Assembly (NCBI GenBank): GCA_028015205.1
Contig: CM051510.1
Span: forward strand, 29,202,580 to 29,266,579
Origin: Mytilisepta virgata
Taxonomy: Eukaryota > Mollusca > Bivalvia > Mytilida > Mytilidae
DNA length: 64,000 nucleotides
Direction: 5' to 3'
Positions 1 through 11,748 of the stretch are shown here, piece by piece. Every line of letters begins with the position of its first letter. Within the stretch, counting starts at the first letter, position 1. The notes under the pieces were generated by a model that had not been told where the DNA came from, made no database searches, and saw nothing but the letters and a program-made list of their open reading frames with translations. The position numbers and the translations under genes were made by a program.

Positions 1-48
1 ATGTAAATATCATGTTTTTACTCTTTCAATAGATTTAGATTTAATAAA

Positions 49-105
49 ATGCGACTGTTTTTATTGTGTACTGTTTTTGTTCAGATTGTGCATTGCCACG
101 AACCT
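49..105 (+). CDS. Candidate first exon encoding a signal peptide
   Basis: An ATG at 49 opens 19 codons reading MRLFLLCTVFVQIVHCHEP, a short basic start, a hydrophobic core and a small-residue region typical of a secretory signal peptide. The frame runs straight into a strong splice donor (CCT then GTAAGT at 106), and a pyrimidine-rich acceptor-like sequence ending in AG lies at 21-32. Read through the donor, the frame stops after four codons, so splicing would be required. A possible tiny next exon sits near 206-222, where an acceptor-like tract and another GTAAGT flank about 17 bases. No downstream homologous exon is visible, so the product is unknown and the call rests on one short exon. 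Confidence 0.35.
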
Positions 106-494
106 GTAAGTTACATTTAACATTATCGATCTATTTTGAAATAAATGACCCAAAATACCTTGTTTGTTAAGTTCAGCTTGCAGCCATCAGTTTCTTTCTT
201 TGTAGAATATAATACACTCTCTGTAAGTTCCTATAATTTATAAAGTTTAATAAATTGTAATTAACCCCAGTAATATTGTAAAGCAGAAAAGTGTTAACCT
301 GTGAAAATAGTCTAAAACTTTATAGTCTATATTCTGTAAACAGAAAATATTTAAAATCAGATAACGCTCCAAAGGTTCTCACGGCCACAAGTAGACAGAT
401 GTGTGTTTTCTCCTCTTCCTACACACTCCAAAATAACTGCCTACCTAAATGAGATTTTTTTTATTATTATCAAACTTTTAAATGATAGACTGAT

Positions 495-782
495 GATTGA
501 TGGATGGTTACTCAACATCCAGTGACAACTATTTGGTTAAAATTCAGAATTAGAACTTAATTCAACGAAATAATACGACTCTGTACTAGAAAACACACTG
601 AGCTGCTAGCTAACAACATAATAAAGGTTTAAATAGTCCACAGCAACCATTTCATCCTACCAAGACAAATCATTCTAATTCCAAGATAATCATTCATTGG
701 TCTTAGGCCTGAATGCTGCATGCTTAGTGGTGAAGTAGGAATACCAACTTACAAGTCTTTCCATTAACCTTGCCAGGTGGCA
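495..782 (-). repeat. Old, diverged tRNA-derived SINE copy
   Basis: The stretch follows the same order of blocks as the intact SINE at 41981-42341: a GATGGATGG-type tail, then 'caacatccagtgacaact', then 'gtactagaaaacacac', then 'aatgctgcatgcttagtgg', then 'aataccaa...gtctttccatt...cttgccagg'. Many substitutions and small gaps mark it as old. The tRNA-like head is lost or unrecognisable. Confidence 0.6.
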
Positions 783-925
783 AGTGTCCTACTACTGTGG
801 CAGTTAAATAGTTTTTAAAAAAAATCTATTACTGAAAGACTGTCAAGAGAAAAAAAATCACCTGGAACATCTCAGAAGGGAAATGAATAAATATAATTTA
901 AAGATTTGTTTAGTAAAAGACATAC

Positions 926-1003
926 CTTTTCATATATCTGTTCTTCACCACTAGGTTCAATTAAATGTCCAGTTATGGGACATAATACAAAATTTGCTGA
1001 TTC
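926..1003 (-). CDS. Internal exon of the unnamed minus-strand gene (downstream of the 26-residue repeat exon)
   Basis: On the minus strand an acceptor (tcaattgtag) precedes 26 codons that begin ESANFVLCPITGHLIEPSG and end EEQIYEK, followed by a GTATG donor. The exon is exactly 78 bases, phase 0 in and out. The preceding exon (2564-2407) ends in phase 0, so the join is in frame. I do not recognise the domain; a Cys-Pro-x-Thr-Gly segment is the only striking motif. The gene continues beyond the left edge because the exon ends in a donor, not a stop. The old SINE at 495-782 lies in the next intron. Confidence 0.6.
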
Positions 1004-2406
1004 CTACAATTGATAAAAAAAATGAATTAAAATCAATGATGGGCATGTCTTTATAGCAAATTTTTTAATTCATATGCTGGTATTTTGATAGAATAAGCAC
1101 ATGCAATTTCCCCAACAGAAAAACAAATACCAGTAACCAACATATTTTTTATTGGACAGAGTATTTGCCTGTAACTTTCTGGCTTGTTTATTGTTGGGAT
1201 TTAACACCCCTTTCAACACCAATTACAGTCTGACTGGTGGAGCAAGCCAACTTAAAAACTAAAGGCTCTAAGAGCCTGTGTCACAGACTTGGATCTACTA
1301 TGGTTGGAAATTATGCATATCATATTTTTGAAGGGGGCCTTTACATGAAGTGATTGTTAATGGTAAATTATATGTTGAATCTGGCATTTCCAAGATGAGA
1401 GACAGTCTTAAACTTGCATATCAAGACAGATTATGCTTTTATTTTGTGTTTTACATTATAAAGTTGAGGTTATACTGATCTAAGGACAAAGGTATGCACA
1501 AGAAAGGCATTAAAGTAACAATAGAAAATAAAGGGATCAGCACCTCATAATGAAAATTCATGCCATGTTTGGTTTCAATCCATTCAGCAGTTCTCTAGAA
1601 GAAGATATTTGTATTTATTTCCGATAGGGTATTTGTGTTAAACTAAGTCCCCTGCTGGCGGCCATTTTGGACGACAGATTGGCAACAATTAAAACTTGGT
1701 CAGCACCTCATAAGGAACATTCATACCATAACTGGTTTCAATCCATTCATAGGTTGTCTAGAAAAAACATTTGTATTTCCCATAGCCTCCTATGTTAAAC
1801 AAGTCCCCCGCTTGCAGCCATCTTGGATGAGGGATAAGCTACAAAATAACATGGTCAGCACCTCATAAGGAACATTCATGCCATGTTTGGTATCATTCCA
1901 TTTAGTGCTTCTCTCGAAGAAGTTTAAAATGTAAAAATTTAATGGACGAGGACGGACGCCCAAGTGATAAGAATAGCTTACTTGACTTTTTAGGAAAGGT
2001 GAGCTAAAAAAGGGTGTGTGTAAGAAAATTTGATATTTAATTGTCCATAACACACAATAATTTATAATTTGTTTCCAATTTGATCAGGTAGTTCTGTTAT
2101 GTTTATGGGTCATAAAAAAAATTGATAAGGTCATATCAAGTTAATTTATAGACATTCATCCCTGTCTGCACCTCCTCTTAACCAACTGCTCAAAACAATT
2201 TTCTTTTTTCCAAATTTTCTCGTCTGATATGTTAAAATTGTCGGATTACATAATTTGTTCATGAAATCTTATAATAAAATCAACCTGCCTGACCCTCTTT
2301 TCTATTAAAGCAATAGTGGATGAGAATCTATAATTTAATTTGATGTAACCTAAATTAATGATTGTTTAGAAATAAAAATTGTTTATAAACAGATGAGTCA
2401 AATTAC
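1004..2406. repeat. Intron filled by a SINE scrap and a decayed 'agaggctc' family element
   Basis: Positions 1185-1255 resemble the bivalve repeat seen better at 18858-18990 (ggrtttaa, then ggtggag-aagcc). From 1255 an 'aaaggctctaagagcctgt' head starts a decayed member of the family at 12265-14578. It has three degenerate tandem units sharing 'agcacctcataa' and 'ttcatgccat', and ends near 2012 with 'ggacggacgcccaagtgat' and 'aggtgagctaa'. 2016-2406 is AT-rich with nothing recognised. Confidence 0.55.
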
Positions 2407-2564
2407 CTCAGGGTATACAGAATTAGGAATGTTTATTAAATATCCATCAGTTTTTTCCTGAGTTGTCAATGCTGGAAATATATCAGAGTATGTATCTTCC
2501 TCTTCACTATCTAACTGTTCTGAAGATATAAATATATGTTCCATTATTGCAGGCATAACTACTA
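2407..2564 (-). CDS. Acidic exon of the unnamed minus-strand gene, phase-matched to the repeat exon
   Basis: The exon starts after the acceptor 'tatttatcag'. Its first two bases complete the split valine codon left by the 33-repeat exon (G then TA), and 52 further codons follow with no stop before the donor GTAATT. The product starts VVMPAIMEHIFISSEQLD and includes an acidic stretch (DSEEEDTYSD) and the end NIPNSVYPE. An upstream AG at 'ctgcccag' would put the sequence out of phase with the repeat exon, which is why the inner acceptor is preferred. No domain is recognised. Confidence 0.6.
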
Positions 2565-3395
2565 CTGATAAATATCTGGGCAGTAGGCAGATATACATTA
2601 TTGCATTTTTTTATACTCCGTTTTCTTTTAACAATATATTAATTAAAATAACTGAAAAAAATGCAGTATATTTAAATCAATGGAAAAAGAATGTGTCTAT
2701 GGGACACATATGATTCCCTGCTTACATATAATGTTATAAAGAGACCTAACTAGAGAATAGTAAAAGTGACACCACCCAAATTCTAACTTGATCTGTGATT
2801 TATGTACATGTATAAGTTTCATAACATTTGTTTGAGAAATACTATAGTTTTCCTTTATCTTTTATAGAAATCTGGCTTTTGGTTTGTCTCATCTTAATTG
2901 TTTTACACTGATTATTTAGGGGGCCTTTATACATGTAGCTTACTTTGCAGTGCGAGTCAAGTTTTCACATTGAAGGCCATACTGTGACCTATAATTGCTA
3001 ATATCAATGACAAATATGTCAGCTAAAAATGAACAATGTTGTTCTTTTAAATTTTTCCATAAACCAAATATAGTTCAGTATTCCTTTTAGTATCTGAAAC
3101 AAGAATGTGTCAATAGTACATGGATGTCCCACTCACACTATCATTTGCTATGTTCAGTGGACCATGAAATTGGCGTCAAAACTCCTATTTGGCATTAAAA
3201 TTAGAAAGATCATATCATAGGGAACATGTGTACTAAGTTTCAAGTTGATTGGACTTCAAAATAAACTTCTCCATTTTTTTTAGTCAAATGGCAATCCACG
3301 AATTTACATATCCCACGAAATGTCTTTTTTCCTCTAACAAAAAAAATAAATAAATCCACAGTAACATGAGTAACCAAAAATCTATTTGTATTTAC
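2565..3395. repeat. Intron with fragments of dispersed bivalve repeats
   Basis: Around 2930-3005 the sequence 'gaaggccatactgtgacct' is the reverse-oriented partner of 6930-6995. From 3105 to about 3300 a fragment containing 'tttggcattaaaattagaaa' and 'gtactaagtttcaagttgat' repeats at 8405-8625. Both are non-coding. Confidence 0.6.
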
Positions 3396-6014
3396 CATTA
3401 GCTGCATTCTGAATGTTCTTTAATAGAAGGAGAGGTAACTCGGATCTGTTTTCAATACTCATTAACGATTCTGTTGATCCTACACTAACAATATTTGTCC
3501 TGTTCTGCTCACTGAACTCAGATCTGTTTTCAATACCCATTAACGATTCTGTTGATCCTACACTAACAATATTTGTCCTGTTCTGCTCACTAAACTCAGA
3601 TCTGTTTTCAATATCCATTAACGATTCTGTTGATCCTACACTAACAATATTTGTCCTGTTCTGCTCACTAAACTCAGATCTGTTTTCAATATCCATTAAC
3701 AATTCTGTTGATCCTACACTAACAATATTTGTCCTGTTCTGTTCACTAAACTCAGATCTGTTTTCAATATCCATTAACGATTCTGTTGATCCTACACTAA
3801 CAATATTTGTCCTGTTCTGCTCAATAAACTCAGATCTGTTTTCAATACCCATTAACGATTCTGTTGATCCTACACTAACAATATTTGTCCTGTTCTGTTC
3901 ACTGAACTCAGATCTGTTTTCAATACCCATTAACGATTCTGTTGATCCTACACTAACAATATTTGTCCTGTTCTGTTCACTTAACTCAGATCTGTTTTCA
4001 ATACCCATTAACGATTCTGTTGATCCTACACTAACAATATTTGTCCTGTTCTGTTCACTTAACTCAGATCTGTTTTCAATACTCGTTAATGATTCTGCTG
4101 ATCCTACACTAACAATATTTGTCCTGTTCTGTTCACTAAACTCAGATCTGTTTTCAATACCCATTAACGATTCTGTTGATCCTACACTAACAATATTTGT
4201 CCTGTTCTGTTCACTGAACTCAGATCTGTTTTCAATACCCATTAACGATTCTGTTGATCCTACACTAACAATATTTGTCCTGTTCTGTTCACTGAACTCA
4301 GATCTGTTTTCAATACCCATTAACGATTCTGTTGATCCTACACTAACAATATTTGTCCTGTTCTGTTCACTAAACTCAGATCTGTTTTCAATACCCATTA
4401 ACGATTCTGTTGATCCTACACTAACAATATTTGTCCCGTTCTGTTCACTGAACTCAGATCTGTTTTCAATACCCATTAACGATTCTGTTGATCCTACACT
4501 AACAATATTTGTCCTGTTCTGTTCACTTAACTCAGATCTGTTTTCAATACTCGTTAATGATTCTGTTGATCCTACACTAACAATATTTGTCCTGTTCTGT
4601 TCACTAAACTCAGATCTGTTTTCAATACCCATTAACGATTCTGTTGATCCTACACTAACAATATTTGTCCCGTTCTGTTCACTGAACTCAGATCTGTTTT
4701 CAATATCCATTAACGATTCTGTTGATCCTACACTAACAATATTTGTCCTGTTCTGTTCACTAAACTCAGATCTGTTTTCAATACCCATTAACGATTCTGT
4801 TGATCCTACACTAACAATATTTGTCCTGTTCTGTTCACTGAACTCAGATCTGTTTTCAATACCCATTAACGATTCTGTTGATCCTACACTAACAATATTT
4901 GTCCTGTTCTGTTCACTTAACTCAGATCTGTTTTCAATACTCGTTAATGATTCTGTTGATCCTACACTAACAATATTTGTCCTGTTCTGTTCACTAAACT
5001 CAGATCTGTTTTCAATACCCATTAACGATTCTGTTGATCCTACACTAACAATATTTGTCCTGTTCTGTTCACTTAACTCAGATCTGTTTTCAATACCCAT
5101 TAACGATTCTGTTGATCCTACACTAACAATATTTGTCCTGTTCTGTTCACTAAACTCAGATCTGTTTTCAATACCCATTAATGATTCTGTTGATCCTACA
5201 CTAACAATATTTGTCCTGTTCTGTTCACTGAACTCAGATCTGTTTTCAATACTCATTAACGATTCTGTTGATCCTACACTAACAATATTTGTCCTGTTCT
5301 GTTCACTAAACTCAGATATGTTTTCAATACTCGTTAATGATTCTGTTGATCCTACACTAACAATATTTGTCCTGTTCTGCTCACTGAACTCAGATCTGTT
5401 TTCAATACCCATTAACGATTCTGTTGATCCTACACTAACAATATTTGTCCTGTTCTGTTCACTAAACTCAGATCTGTTTTCAATACCCATTAATGATTCT
5501 GTTGATCCTACACTAACAATATTTGTCCTGTTCTGTTCACTAAACTCAGATCTGTTTTCAATACCCATTAACGATTCTGTTGATCCTACACTAACTATAT
5601 TTGTCCTGTTCTGTTCACTGAACTCAGATCTGTTTTCAATACTCGTTAATGATTCTGTTGATCCTACACTAACAATATTTGTCCTGTTCTGCTCACTAAA
5701 CTCAGATTTGTTTTCAATACCCATTAACGATTCTGTTGATCCTACACTAACAATATTTGTCCTGTTCTGTTCACTGAACTCAGATCTGTTTTCAATACTC
5801 ATTAACGATTCTGTTGATCCTACACTAACAATATTTGTCCTGTTCTGTTCACTAAACTCAGATCTGTTTTCAATACCCATTAACGATTCTGTTGATCCTA
5901 CACTAACAATATTTGTCCTGTTCTGTTCACTAAACTCAGATCTGTTTTCAATACTCATTAACGATTCTGTTGATCCTACACTTACAATACTTGTCCTGTT
6001 CTGTTCACTTTTAG
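3396..6014 (-). CDS. Giant repeat exon: 33 tandem copies of a 26-residue unit
   Basis: On the minus strand a good acceptor (gattgtattttacag) opens an exon of 872 codons plus split codons, ending at the donor AATG|GTAAAT. It consists of 33 units of exactly 78 bp, with no insertions or deletions, then a unique tail containing PLLLLKNIQNAAN. Each unit begins SEQNRTNIVSVG and ends IENRSEF or IENRSEL. Variation is confined to a few positions: Met or Thr, then Gly, Ser or Asp before IEN, and Phe or Leu at the end. The exon ends in phase 1 and joins 2564-2407 in frame. The unit is hydrophilic and Ser/Asn/Glu-rich, with no cysteine. The family is unknown, and the protein is probably lineage-specific. 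The plus strand is also open throughout, which follows from a stop-free unit whose length is divisible by three. The splice sites and phase matches favour the minus-strand reading. Confidence 0.7.
3440..6005. repeat. 78-bp minisatellite array, about 33 units
   Basis: Direct tandem repetition of a 78-bp unit recognisable by 'tcagatctgttttcaata', 'gattctgttgatcctacac' and 'atttgtcctgttctg'. Units are nearly identical, with single-base variants such as tgctcac/tgttcac and ctgaac/ctaaac/cttaac distributed along the array. This indicates recent expansion and homogenisation. Confidence 0.97.
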
Positions 6015-6042
6015 CTGTAAAATACAATCACTCAATTTAAAC

Positions 6043-6880
6043 ACAAGAGTGGACACACAAAAATGTCTCGCCTGTCGTGTATTTCTAATGAAAGTAAATG
6101 CTATCAGACATACATTATAAATTTTAAGCTGTAAATAATGAGATAAAATATATCAGACCTATTGCATACAGTATTCGAAAAACAAAGCAAAACACAAAAA
6201 CTTAACTATGACCACTGAACCATGAAAATGAGGTCAAGGTCAGATGACCCCTGCCAGTTTGACATGTACACCTTTACTATCCTTCCATACACCAAATATA
6301 GTGGACCTATTGCATACAGTATTCGAAAAACAGGCCAAAACACAAAAACTTAACTATAACCACTGAACCACGAAAATGAGGTCAAGGTCAGATGACACCT
6401 GCCAGTTGGACATGTACACCTTACAATCATTCCATACACAAAATATACTAGACCTATTGCTTATAGTATCTGAGATATGGACTTAACCACCAAAACTTAA
6501 CCTTGTTCAATGATCCTTGAAATTGGGTCAAGGGTCAATTGAAAACTGTCTGAGCGGGATGAGGACCTTGTAAGGTACGCACATACCAAATATAGTTATC
6601 CTATTATTCATAATAAGAGAGAAATTAACATTACAAAAAATCTTAACTTTTTTTTCAAGTAGTCACTAAACCATGAAAATGAGGTCAAGGACAATGTACA
6701 TATGACAGACGGAAACTTCGTAACAAAAGGCATCTATATACAAAGTATAAAGCATCCAGATCTTCCACCTTCTAAAATATAAAGCTTTTAAGAAGTTAGT
6801 TAATGCCGCCGCCACCGGATCACTATCCCTATGTCGAGCTTTCTGCGACTTAAGTCGCAGGCTCGACAATAAGAAGATTT
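6043..6880 (+). mobile_element. Non-autonomous element, 'gtctcgcctgtc' family (intact reference copy)
   Basis: Starts 'caagagtggacacac' and 'aatgtctcgcctgtc'. Two internal units follow, each with 'gaaccatgaaaatgaggtca'-type sequence and 'acctattgcatacagtatt', and then a unique right part. It ends in a perfect-looking hairpin, gtcgagc...ctgcgact/agtcgcag...gctcgac. A second copy at 23553-24745 has the same ends but an inverted interior. Its left end lies about 30 bp from the acceptor of the repeat exon, so it abuts the intron's 3' end. Confidence 0.75.
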
Positions 6881-6889
6881 GGTAGATTG

Positions 6890-7245
6890 CCAATGAGACA
6901 ACTATCCATCCAAAACCTAAAGTTGTAAATATAAGCAATTATAGGTCACAGTACGGCCTTCAATGTGGAGCCTCAACTCACACTACAAAGTAAGCTATAA
7001 AAGGGTCCAAAATGACCAGTGTAAAACAATTCAGATGGGCCAAACCAATAGACAGATTTAAATAAAAAACAATAAACGAAAAACAAATATGACACACAGC
7101 AACAAGTGACAACCACTAAATTTACAGGCTCCTGACACGAGAAGGTACTTAAGTATATATATGCAACAAGGTTAAAAGTATTTGCTGGATCCAAACCCTC
7201 CCTCTAACCTAGGACAGTGGTGTAACTGCACAACAAAAGCACGAA
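6890..7245. repeat. Fragments of dispersed bivalve repeats
   Basis: The run 'caatgagacaactatccatc', 'ataggtcacagtacggcctt' and then 'tccaaaccctccctctaac' with 'aggacagtggtgtaactgc' matches arrangements I associate with common bivalve retroelement 3' regions. Nothing here is open for coding. Confidence 0.5.
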
Positions 7246-7640
7246 GTTATCTTTCAACTGGAATGTGGGCCATATTGAGTATTTGTTACCCACGTTGTGG
7301 GATACTTGGGTGGTTTGTGGGTCATGCATATCATGAACCATAAACCATGTACGTAAAAATTACACAGCAGTGATGGATTTTCTTTAAAATGTTATTTACT
7401 GCACAAAAGTGTGAATTCATGACCCACAAATTTTTTGAAAAATAATTCCACAATGAAAATCTATTTTTAGATTATTTCTATTACCACCATTATGACCACG
7501 TAATTGACTTATTTTAGAAAATCTCACAAAGTTTCTATAAATATCCCGGAAACCAGACACGAGTTTCATTATTATTACGTGGTATGTTAATGGTGGCATG
7601 TATGAAAGATGGTGGCCAGAAAAAAGAGCTGTAAGAAAAG
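7245..7640 (+). repeat. Dispersed repeat, copy 1 (inverted partner at 34575-34975)
   Basis: Contains 'ttgttacccacgttgtggg', 'acttgggtggtttgtgggtc', 'gcacaaaagtgtgaatt' and 'aatatcccggaaacc'. All of these recur in reverse complement and in the same order at 34575-34975. It has no coding potential beyond chance open frames. Confidence 0.8.
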
Positions 7641-7767
7641 AAATTTTAAACAACGAAATGTGTAAAACTAGTGGAAGAAAGAGCGCATGACACGCCCTTA
7701 TTTTGCATATAGAAATTGATGCTAAAATAAATTTGGATATTAAGAAGGCATTAAACATTGCCTTAAA

Positions 7768-8412
7768 TTCAAATTGTTAAAGTCCTGTAACTCTAGAACA
7801 ACAAAACTCAAAGGGAGCTTCCTAATGTCAATCCCAACAATAAAGTAAAGTTTCAAGGAAATCAATCCAGGCATGATAGAGTTAGTGTGCGAAATGTGAA
7901 AAAGTGCCTTAAATCCAATGGTTCAAGTCCTGTAAATCTGAAACGACATGATATTTTTTTTTTTTTAAATCAAAAGGGAGCTTTCTTTCATCAATCCTAA
8001 TGTTGTGTTCATATAACATGAGAAAAGGTTTAAAGGAATTTGAGCTATAGTCAGAAAACTTGAAAATCCCCCTGCCTTTTTTACAAAAAAAATCCCATAA
8101 ATCCCAAATGTAAAAATCAGAACGAAGCTTACATAAATAGATATAAACAATTCACGAAAGTTTCATGGAATTTAGTCCAAAAACTAGAAAATCCCCTTTT
8201 TTTGTGAATAAAGACCCATAAATCCCAAACGTAAAATCTGAAATTACAAAACAAAAAAAAACAAAAGAGAGCTCACATCAATAGATATAAACAATTCAAC
8301 AAAGTTTCATGGAAATTGGTGAAATTGTTTCTGAGTTAGGGTCCAAAGTGTAGATGACAGACAGACGGACAATGGTATACCATAATACGTCCCGTCTTAA
8401 GACCTCTTGCTT
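7768..8412 (+). mobile_element. Tandem-core non-autonomous element
   Basis: Four degenerate units carry 'aagtcctgtaa', 'aaagggagct' and 'aagtttcatgga'. They are followed by 'gacagacagacggacaatgg' and the short terminal hairpin 'gtcttaagac'. This is the architecture of the other tandem-core elements in the window. Confidence 0.55.
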
Positions 8413-9354
8413 ATAGTAACTGATTATGAAATTGGGGTCAAAAATCTAATTTGGCATTAAAATTAGAAAGATTGTATCATAGGGAAAATGTGTACTAAGT
8501 TTCAAGTTGATTGGACTGCTACCTTGACCAAAAACTTTAACCTGAAGCGGGACAAACAAACAGAAGCACAGACCAAAAAAACCTAATGCCTAATAACTAT
8601 CGTAGGTGGGGCATTAAAGGAACTAAGAATATATATAATCATCATGGTCAATTTTCAATTTTAATCTAAATTGTTATAAAGATGATTAAGTTTCCTGCAA
8701 CTCAATGATGGTTTTAAACAGATAATTGAATTTTTTAAACTTTAACCCTGGACTGTAGGAGTTGTTTCCAAATGTTAACATCAAAAATATTTTCATTTCA
8801 TTTCATTTTTCAGTACATCATATAATTTTCTAAAGATTTTTTTTTTTTCATGTGGAAGATACTTCTGTTTAAGTTTCATAAAATTTCTTAAATGTTTGAC
8901 AAAGCAATCTTACAATAATAATACATGTGTTGCCACTAACATGCTGGAAAAAAAACAAGGACTGTAGGCTGTAGATCGTTAGTGTATTGTTAATCTTTGG
9001 TGATACACAAAATTGAAATTGGGTAATTTTTTAATTCATTTTTTCAAATTTTTTACATATTTTCAAATGGTTGCTATGGAAACAAAATATAAAGTAAATT
9101 TATGTTTTTAAAAGTTTTGAATAGTTTGGTGTTGTCTTTCAGCAGTATAAAAATCCTTATTGTATTTTTCATGGTCTTTAAACCGTCCTTTATTTTTAAT
9201 TTTCAAAAGTTAATTTTTGCACCCATTTTGGCAAAATGTTTATTGGGCAGTTTCTATGGCAACAAAATGTAAAAAAAATATATTTTGAACTTAATTTCAT
9301 AACATACTTTTTCACATTAGAAGAGGGGTTATGAATCCTACAGGAACCTGCATG
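8405..9354. repeat. Dispersed repeat fragment, then AT-rich DNA
   Basis: 8405-8625 repeats the family at 3105-3300 and extends it to 'aggtggggcattaaagg'. 8626-9354 is AT-rich with homopolymer runs; I see no gene or family in it. Confidence 0.5.
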
Positions 9355-9359
9355 ATTCT

Positions 9360-10204
9360 TACAAAGACAGGAGCTCTTTTCACAAAAAATCTAACGACAA
9401 AAATTGATCCAAAACATTGAGGTTGCCCGTATCATCATGCAAAGTATACCCCCACTCTTTTTTAATTTTGAAAATTGGGAAAACAGAATTAAAAAGTTTA
9501 ATTAAAAATTTTATGTAAACATAAGGTATTATAAAATTTGCAAGTATCGGCAAACAGGAAGCGGTTCCTTGACAGACCTGAAAATAGGAGAGACGATACA
9601 ACTCATGGTCATAAAGCTACAGGCCAAATATCAAAACATTCCGTTGCACAGAAGCCGAGATAAGTGTGACAAAAAATTTCAGTTTAAACGGACAGACGGA
9701 AGGACAAGGTGAATCAGTATACCACCCACTCCGTAGAGTGGGAGTATAATATCAAAACATTCCGTTGCACTGAAGCCAATAAAAGTTTGACGAAAAATTA
9801 CATGTAAACATAAGGTATTGTAAAATTTCTAAGTAACGGCAAAAGAAGTGGTTCCTTGACAGACCTGAAAATAGGAGACAGGATACAACTCATGGTCATA
9901 AAGCTGCAAGCCAAATATCAAACATTCAGTTGCACAGAAGCCGAGAAAAGTTTGACTAAAAATTTCATGTTAACATAAGTTATTGTAAAATTTGTAAGTA
10001 TCGGCAAACAGGAAGTGGTTCCTTGATAGACCTGAAAATAGGAGAGACGATACAACTCATGGTCATAAAGCTACAGGCCAAATATCAAAACCAAGATAAG
10101 TTTGACGAAAAATTTCAGTTTGAACTGACGGACGGACGAACAGACGGACGGACGGATAAGGTGAATCCAGTATACCACCCACTCCGTAGAGTGTGGGTAT
10201 AATT
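9360..10204 (+). mobile_element. Tandem-core element ending in 'cccactccgtagagtggg'
   Basis: Three units share 'acctgaaaataggaga', 'acgatacaactcatggtca' and 'aagccgaga'. Two of them end with GACGGAC-type tracts, then 'aaggtgaat', 'agtataccacccactccg' and 'tagagtgggagtataat'. The last part folds as a hairpin (CCCACTC/GAGTGGG). The copy at 9715-9750 shows an internal duplication of the whole 3' end. Confidence 0.6.
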
Positions 10205-10547
10205 ATACTGAAATGATCATAAGAGTATTTTTTCTTGTAATATTTTTTTGTGAAATGTGATGGCTGGTACTTAACAATGAATGCAATTTTTATATTCATA
10301 TTTTGATTGAGATTATCAGTAAGTAGCATTCAAATGACTGGAATCAATTGGCACTAATTATTGTTTTGAAAAGGAACGAATTGCGCCAATATCTTTTTCT
10401 TATGGTATGAATTGCACCAATAAATGGAATCTCATTGTGCCATGTTTACCTATATATATACATGTAACATGTACATGTAACGTGTGCTGTTAATCTTTTT
10501 TTTTTATAATTTAATTAAATATATCAAATTTAGAATAATAACCAATA

Positions 10548-11680
10548 AAACTAGAAATACTGTGAGCAAAGCTCAATAATTGATACCCCCGCACCCCCTA
10601 TCACAAGGAATGGCAAAGTCAATGTTTTGCCATGGAAAACCCAAAAAGTTGGTCAGATCAAAATCTGAAATGGGAGGTGCACTATGGCATCATGTGATAA
10701 AGATTCTCTGAAAGTCTCATGGAATTCCCTTTAGTGGTTTAGGAGGAGTTGCGGATGGCATACTGGTACCCCCCTATCACAAGGAATGGCAAGGTCCATG
10801 TTTTGGTATGGAAAACCCCATATGTTGGTCAGATCAAAATCTAAAACAGGAGGTGCACTGTAGCATCATGAAAAAAAGATTCTCTTATAGTTTCATCAAA
10901 TTCCATTCAGTGGTTTAGGAGGAGTTGCGGATGGCATACTGGAACCCCTATCACAATGAATGGCAAAGTCCAAGTGTTGGTATGGGAAACCCCAAATGTT
11001 GGTCAGATCAAAATCCAAAATAGGAGGTGCACTACAGCATCATGTAATAAAGATCCTCTGAAAGTTTCATCAAATTCCATTCAGTGGTTTAGGAGGAGTT
11101 GCGGATGGCATCATGGTACCCCTATCACAATGAATGTCAAAGTCCATGTTTTGGTATGGGTAACCCCAAATATTCATCAGATCAAAATCTAAAATAGGAG
11201 GTGCACTATGGCATCATGTAATAAAGATCCTCTGAAAGTTTCATCAAATTCCATTCAGTGCTTTAGGAGGAGTTGCGGATGGCATCATGGTACCCCTATC
11301 ACAATGAATGTCAAAGTCCATGTTTTGGTATGGGTAACCCCAAATATTCATCAGATCAAAATCTAAAATAGGAGGTGCACTATGGCATCATGTAATAAAG
11401 ATCCTCTGAAAGTTTCATCAAATTCCATACAGTGGTTTAGGAGGAGTTGCGGATAGCATCATGGTACCCCCTATCACATTGAAAGTCAAAGTCCATGTTT
11501 TTCTATGGGAAACCCCAAAAATTGGTCCGATCAAATTCTAAAATAGGAGGTGCACAATGCCATCATGGGATGAAGATTCACTGAAAGTTTCATCAAATTC
11601 CATTCAGTAGTTTAGGAGGAGTTGCGGATACAAAGGTCGGACGAACAGATGGACGGACGGACAGACGGGGTATAATAAAA
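10548..11680 (+). mobile_element. Tandem-core element, 'gtgagcaaagctca' head, six ~175-bp units
   Basis: Head 'actagaaatactgtgagcaa', whose GTGAGC-AAA-GCTCA folds as a hairpin, then 'gatacccccgc'. Six units recur about every 175 bp; each contains 'aggtgcactatggcatcatg', 'tttcatcaaattcca' and 'aggaggagttgcggat'. It ends 'ggacggacggacagacgggg' and 'tataataaaag'. GATACCCCC at the left and GGGGTAT at the right form inverted ends. A decayed copy lies at 32475-32660 and a reversed one at 39405-39660. Confidence 0.75.
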
Positions 11681-11748
11681 GAACAGAGTTCCAATGTCCT
11701 CTGTGTTGCACATATTTCATCTGTCAAAGGTAATATAGTCCTGTAATG

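Noticed and set aside
3440..6005. CRISPR array
   Set aside because: Contiguous 78-bp coding-phase repeats without unique spacers, in an animal genome.
3413..6040. 875-codon plus-strand open frame over the 78-bp array
   Set aside because: It is the antisense of a stop-free 78-bp unit. The minus-strand reading has acceptor, donor and phase agreement with neighbouring exons; the plus-strand one has none.
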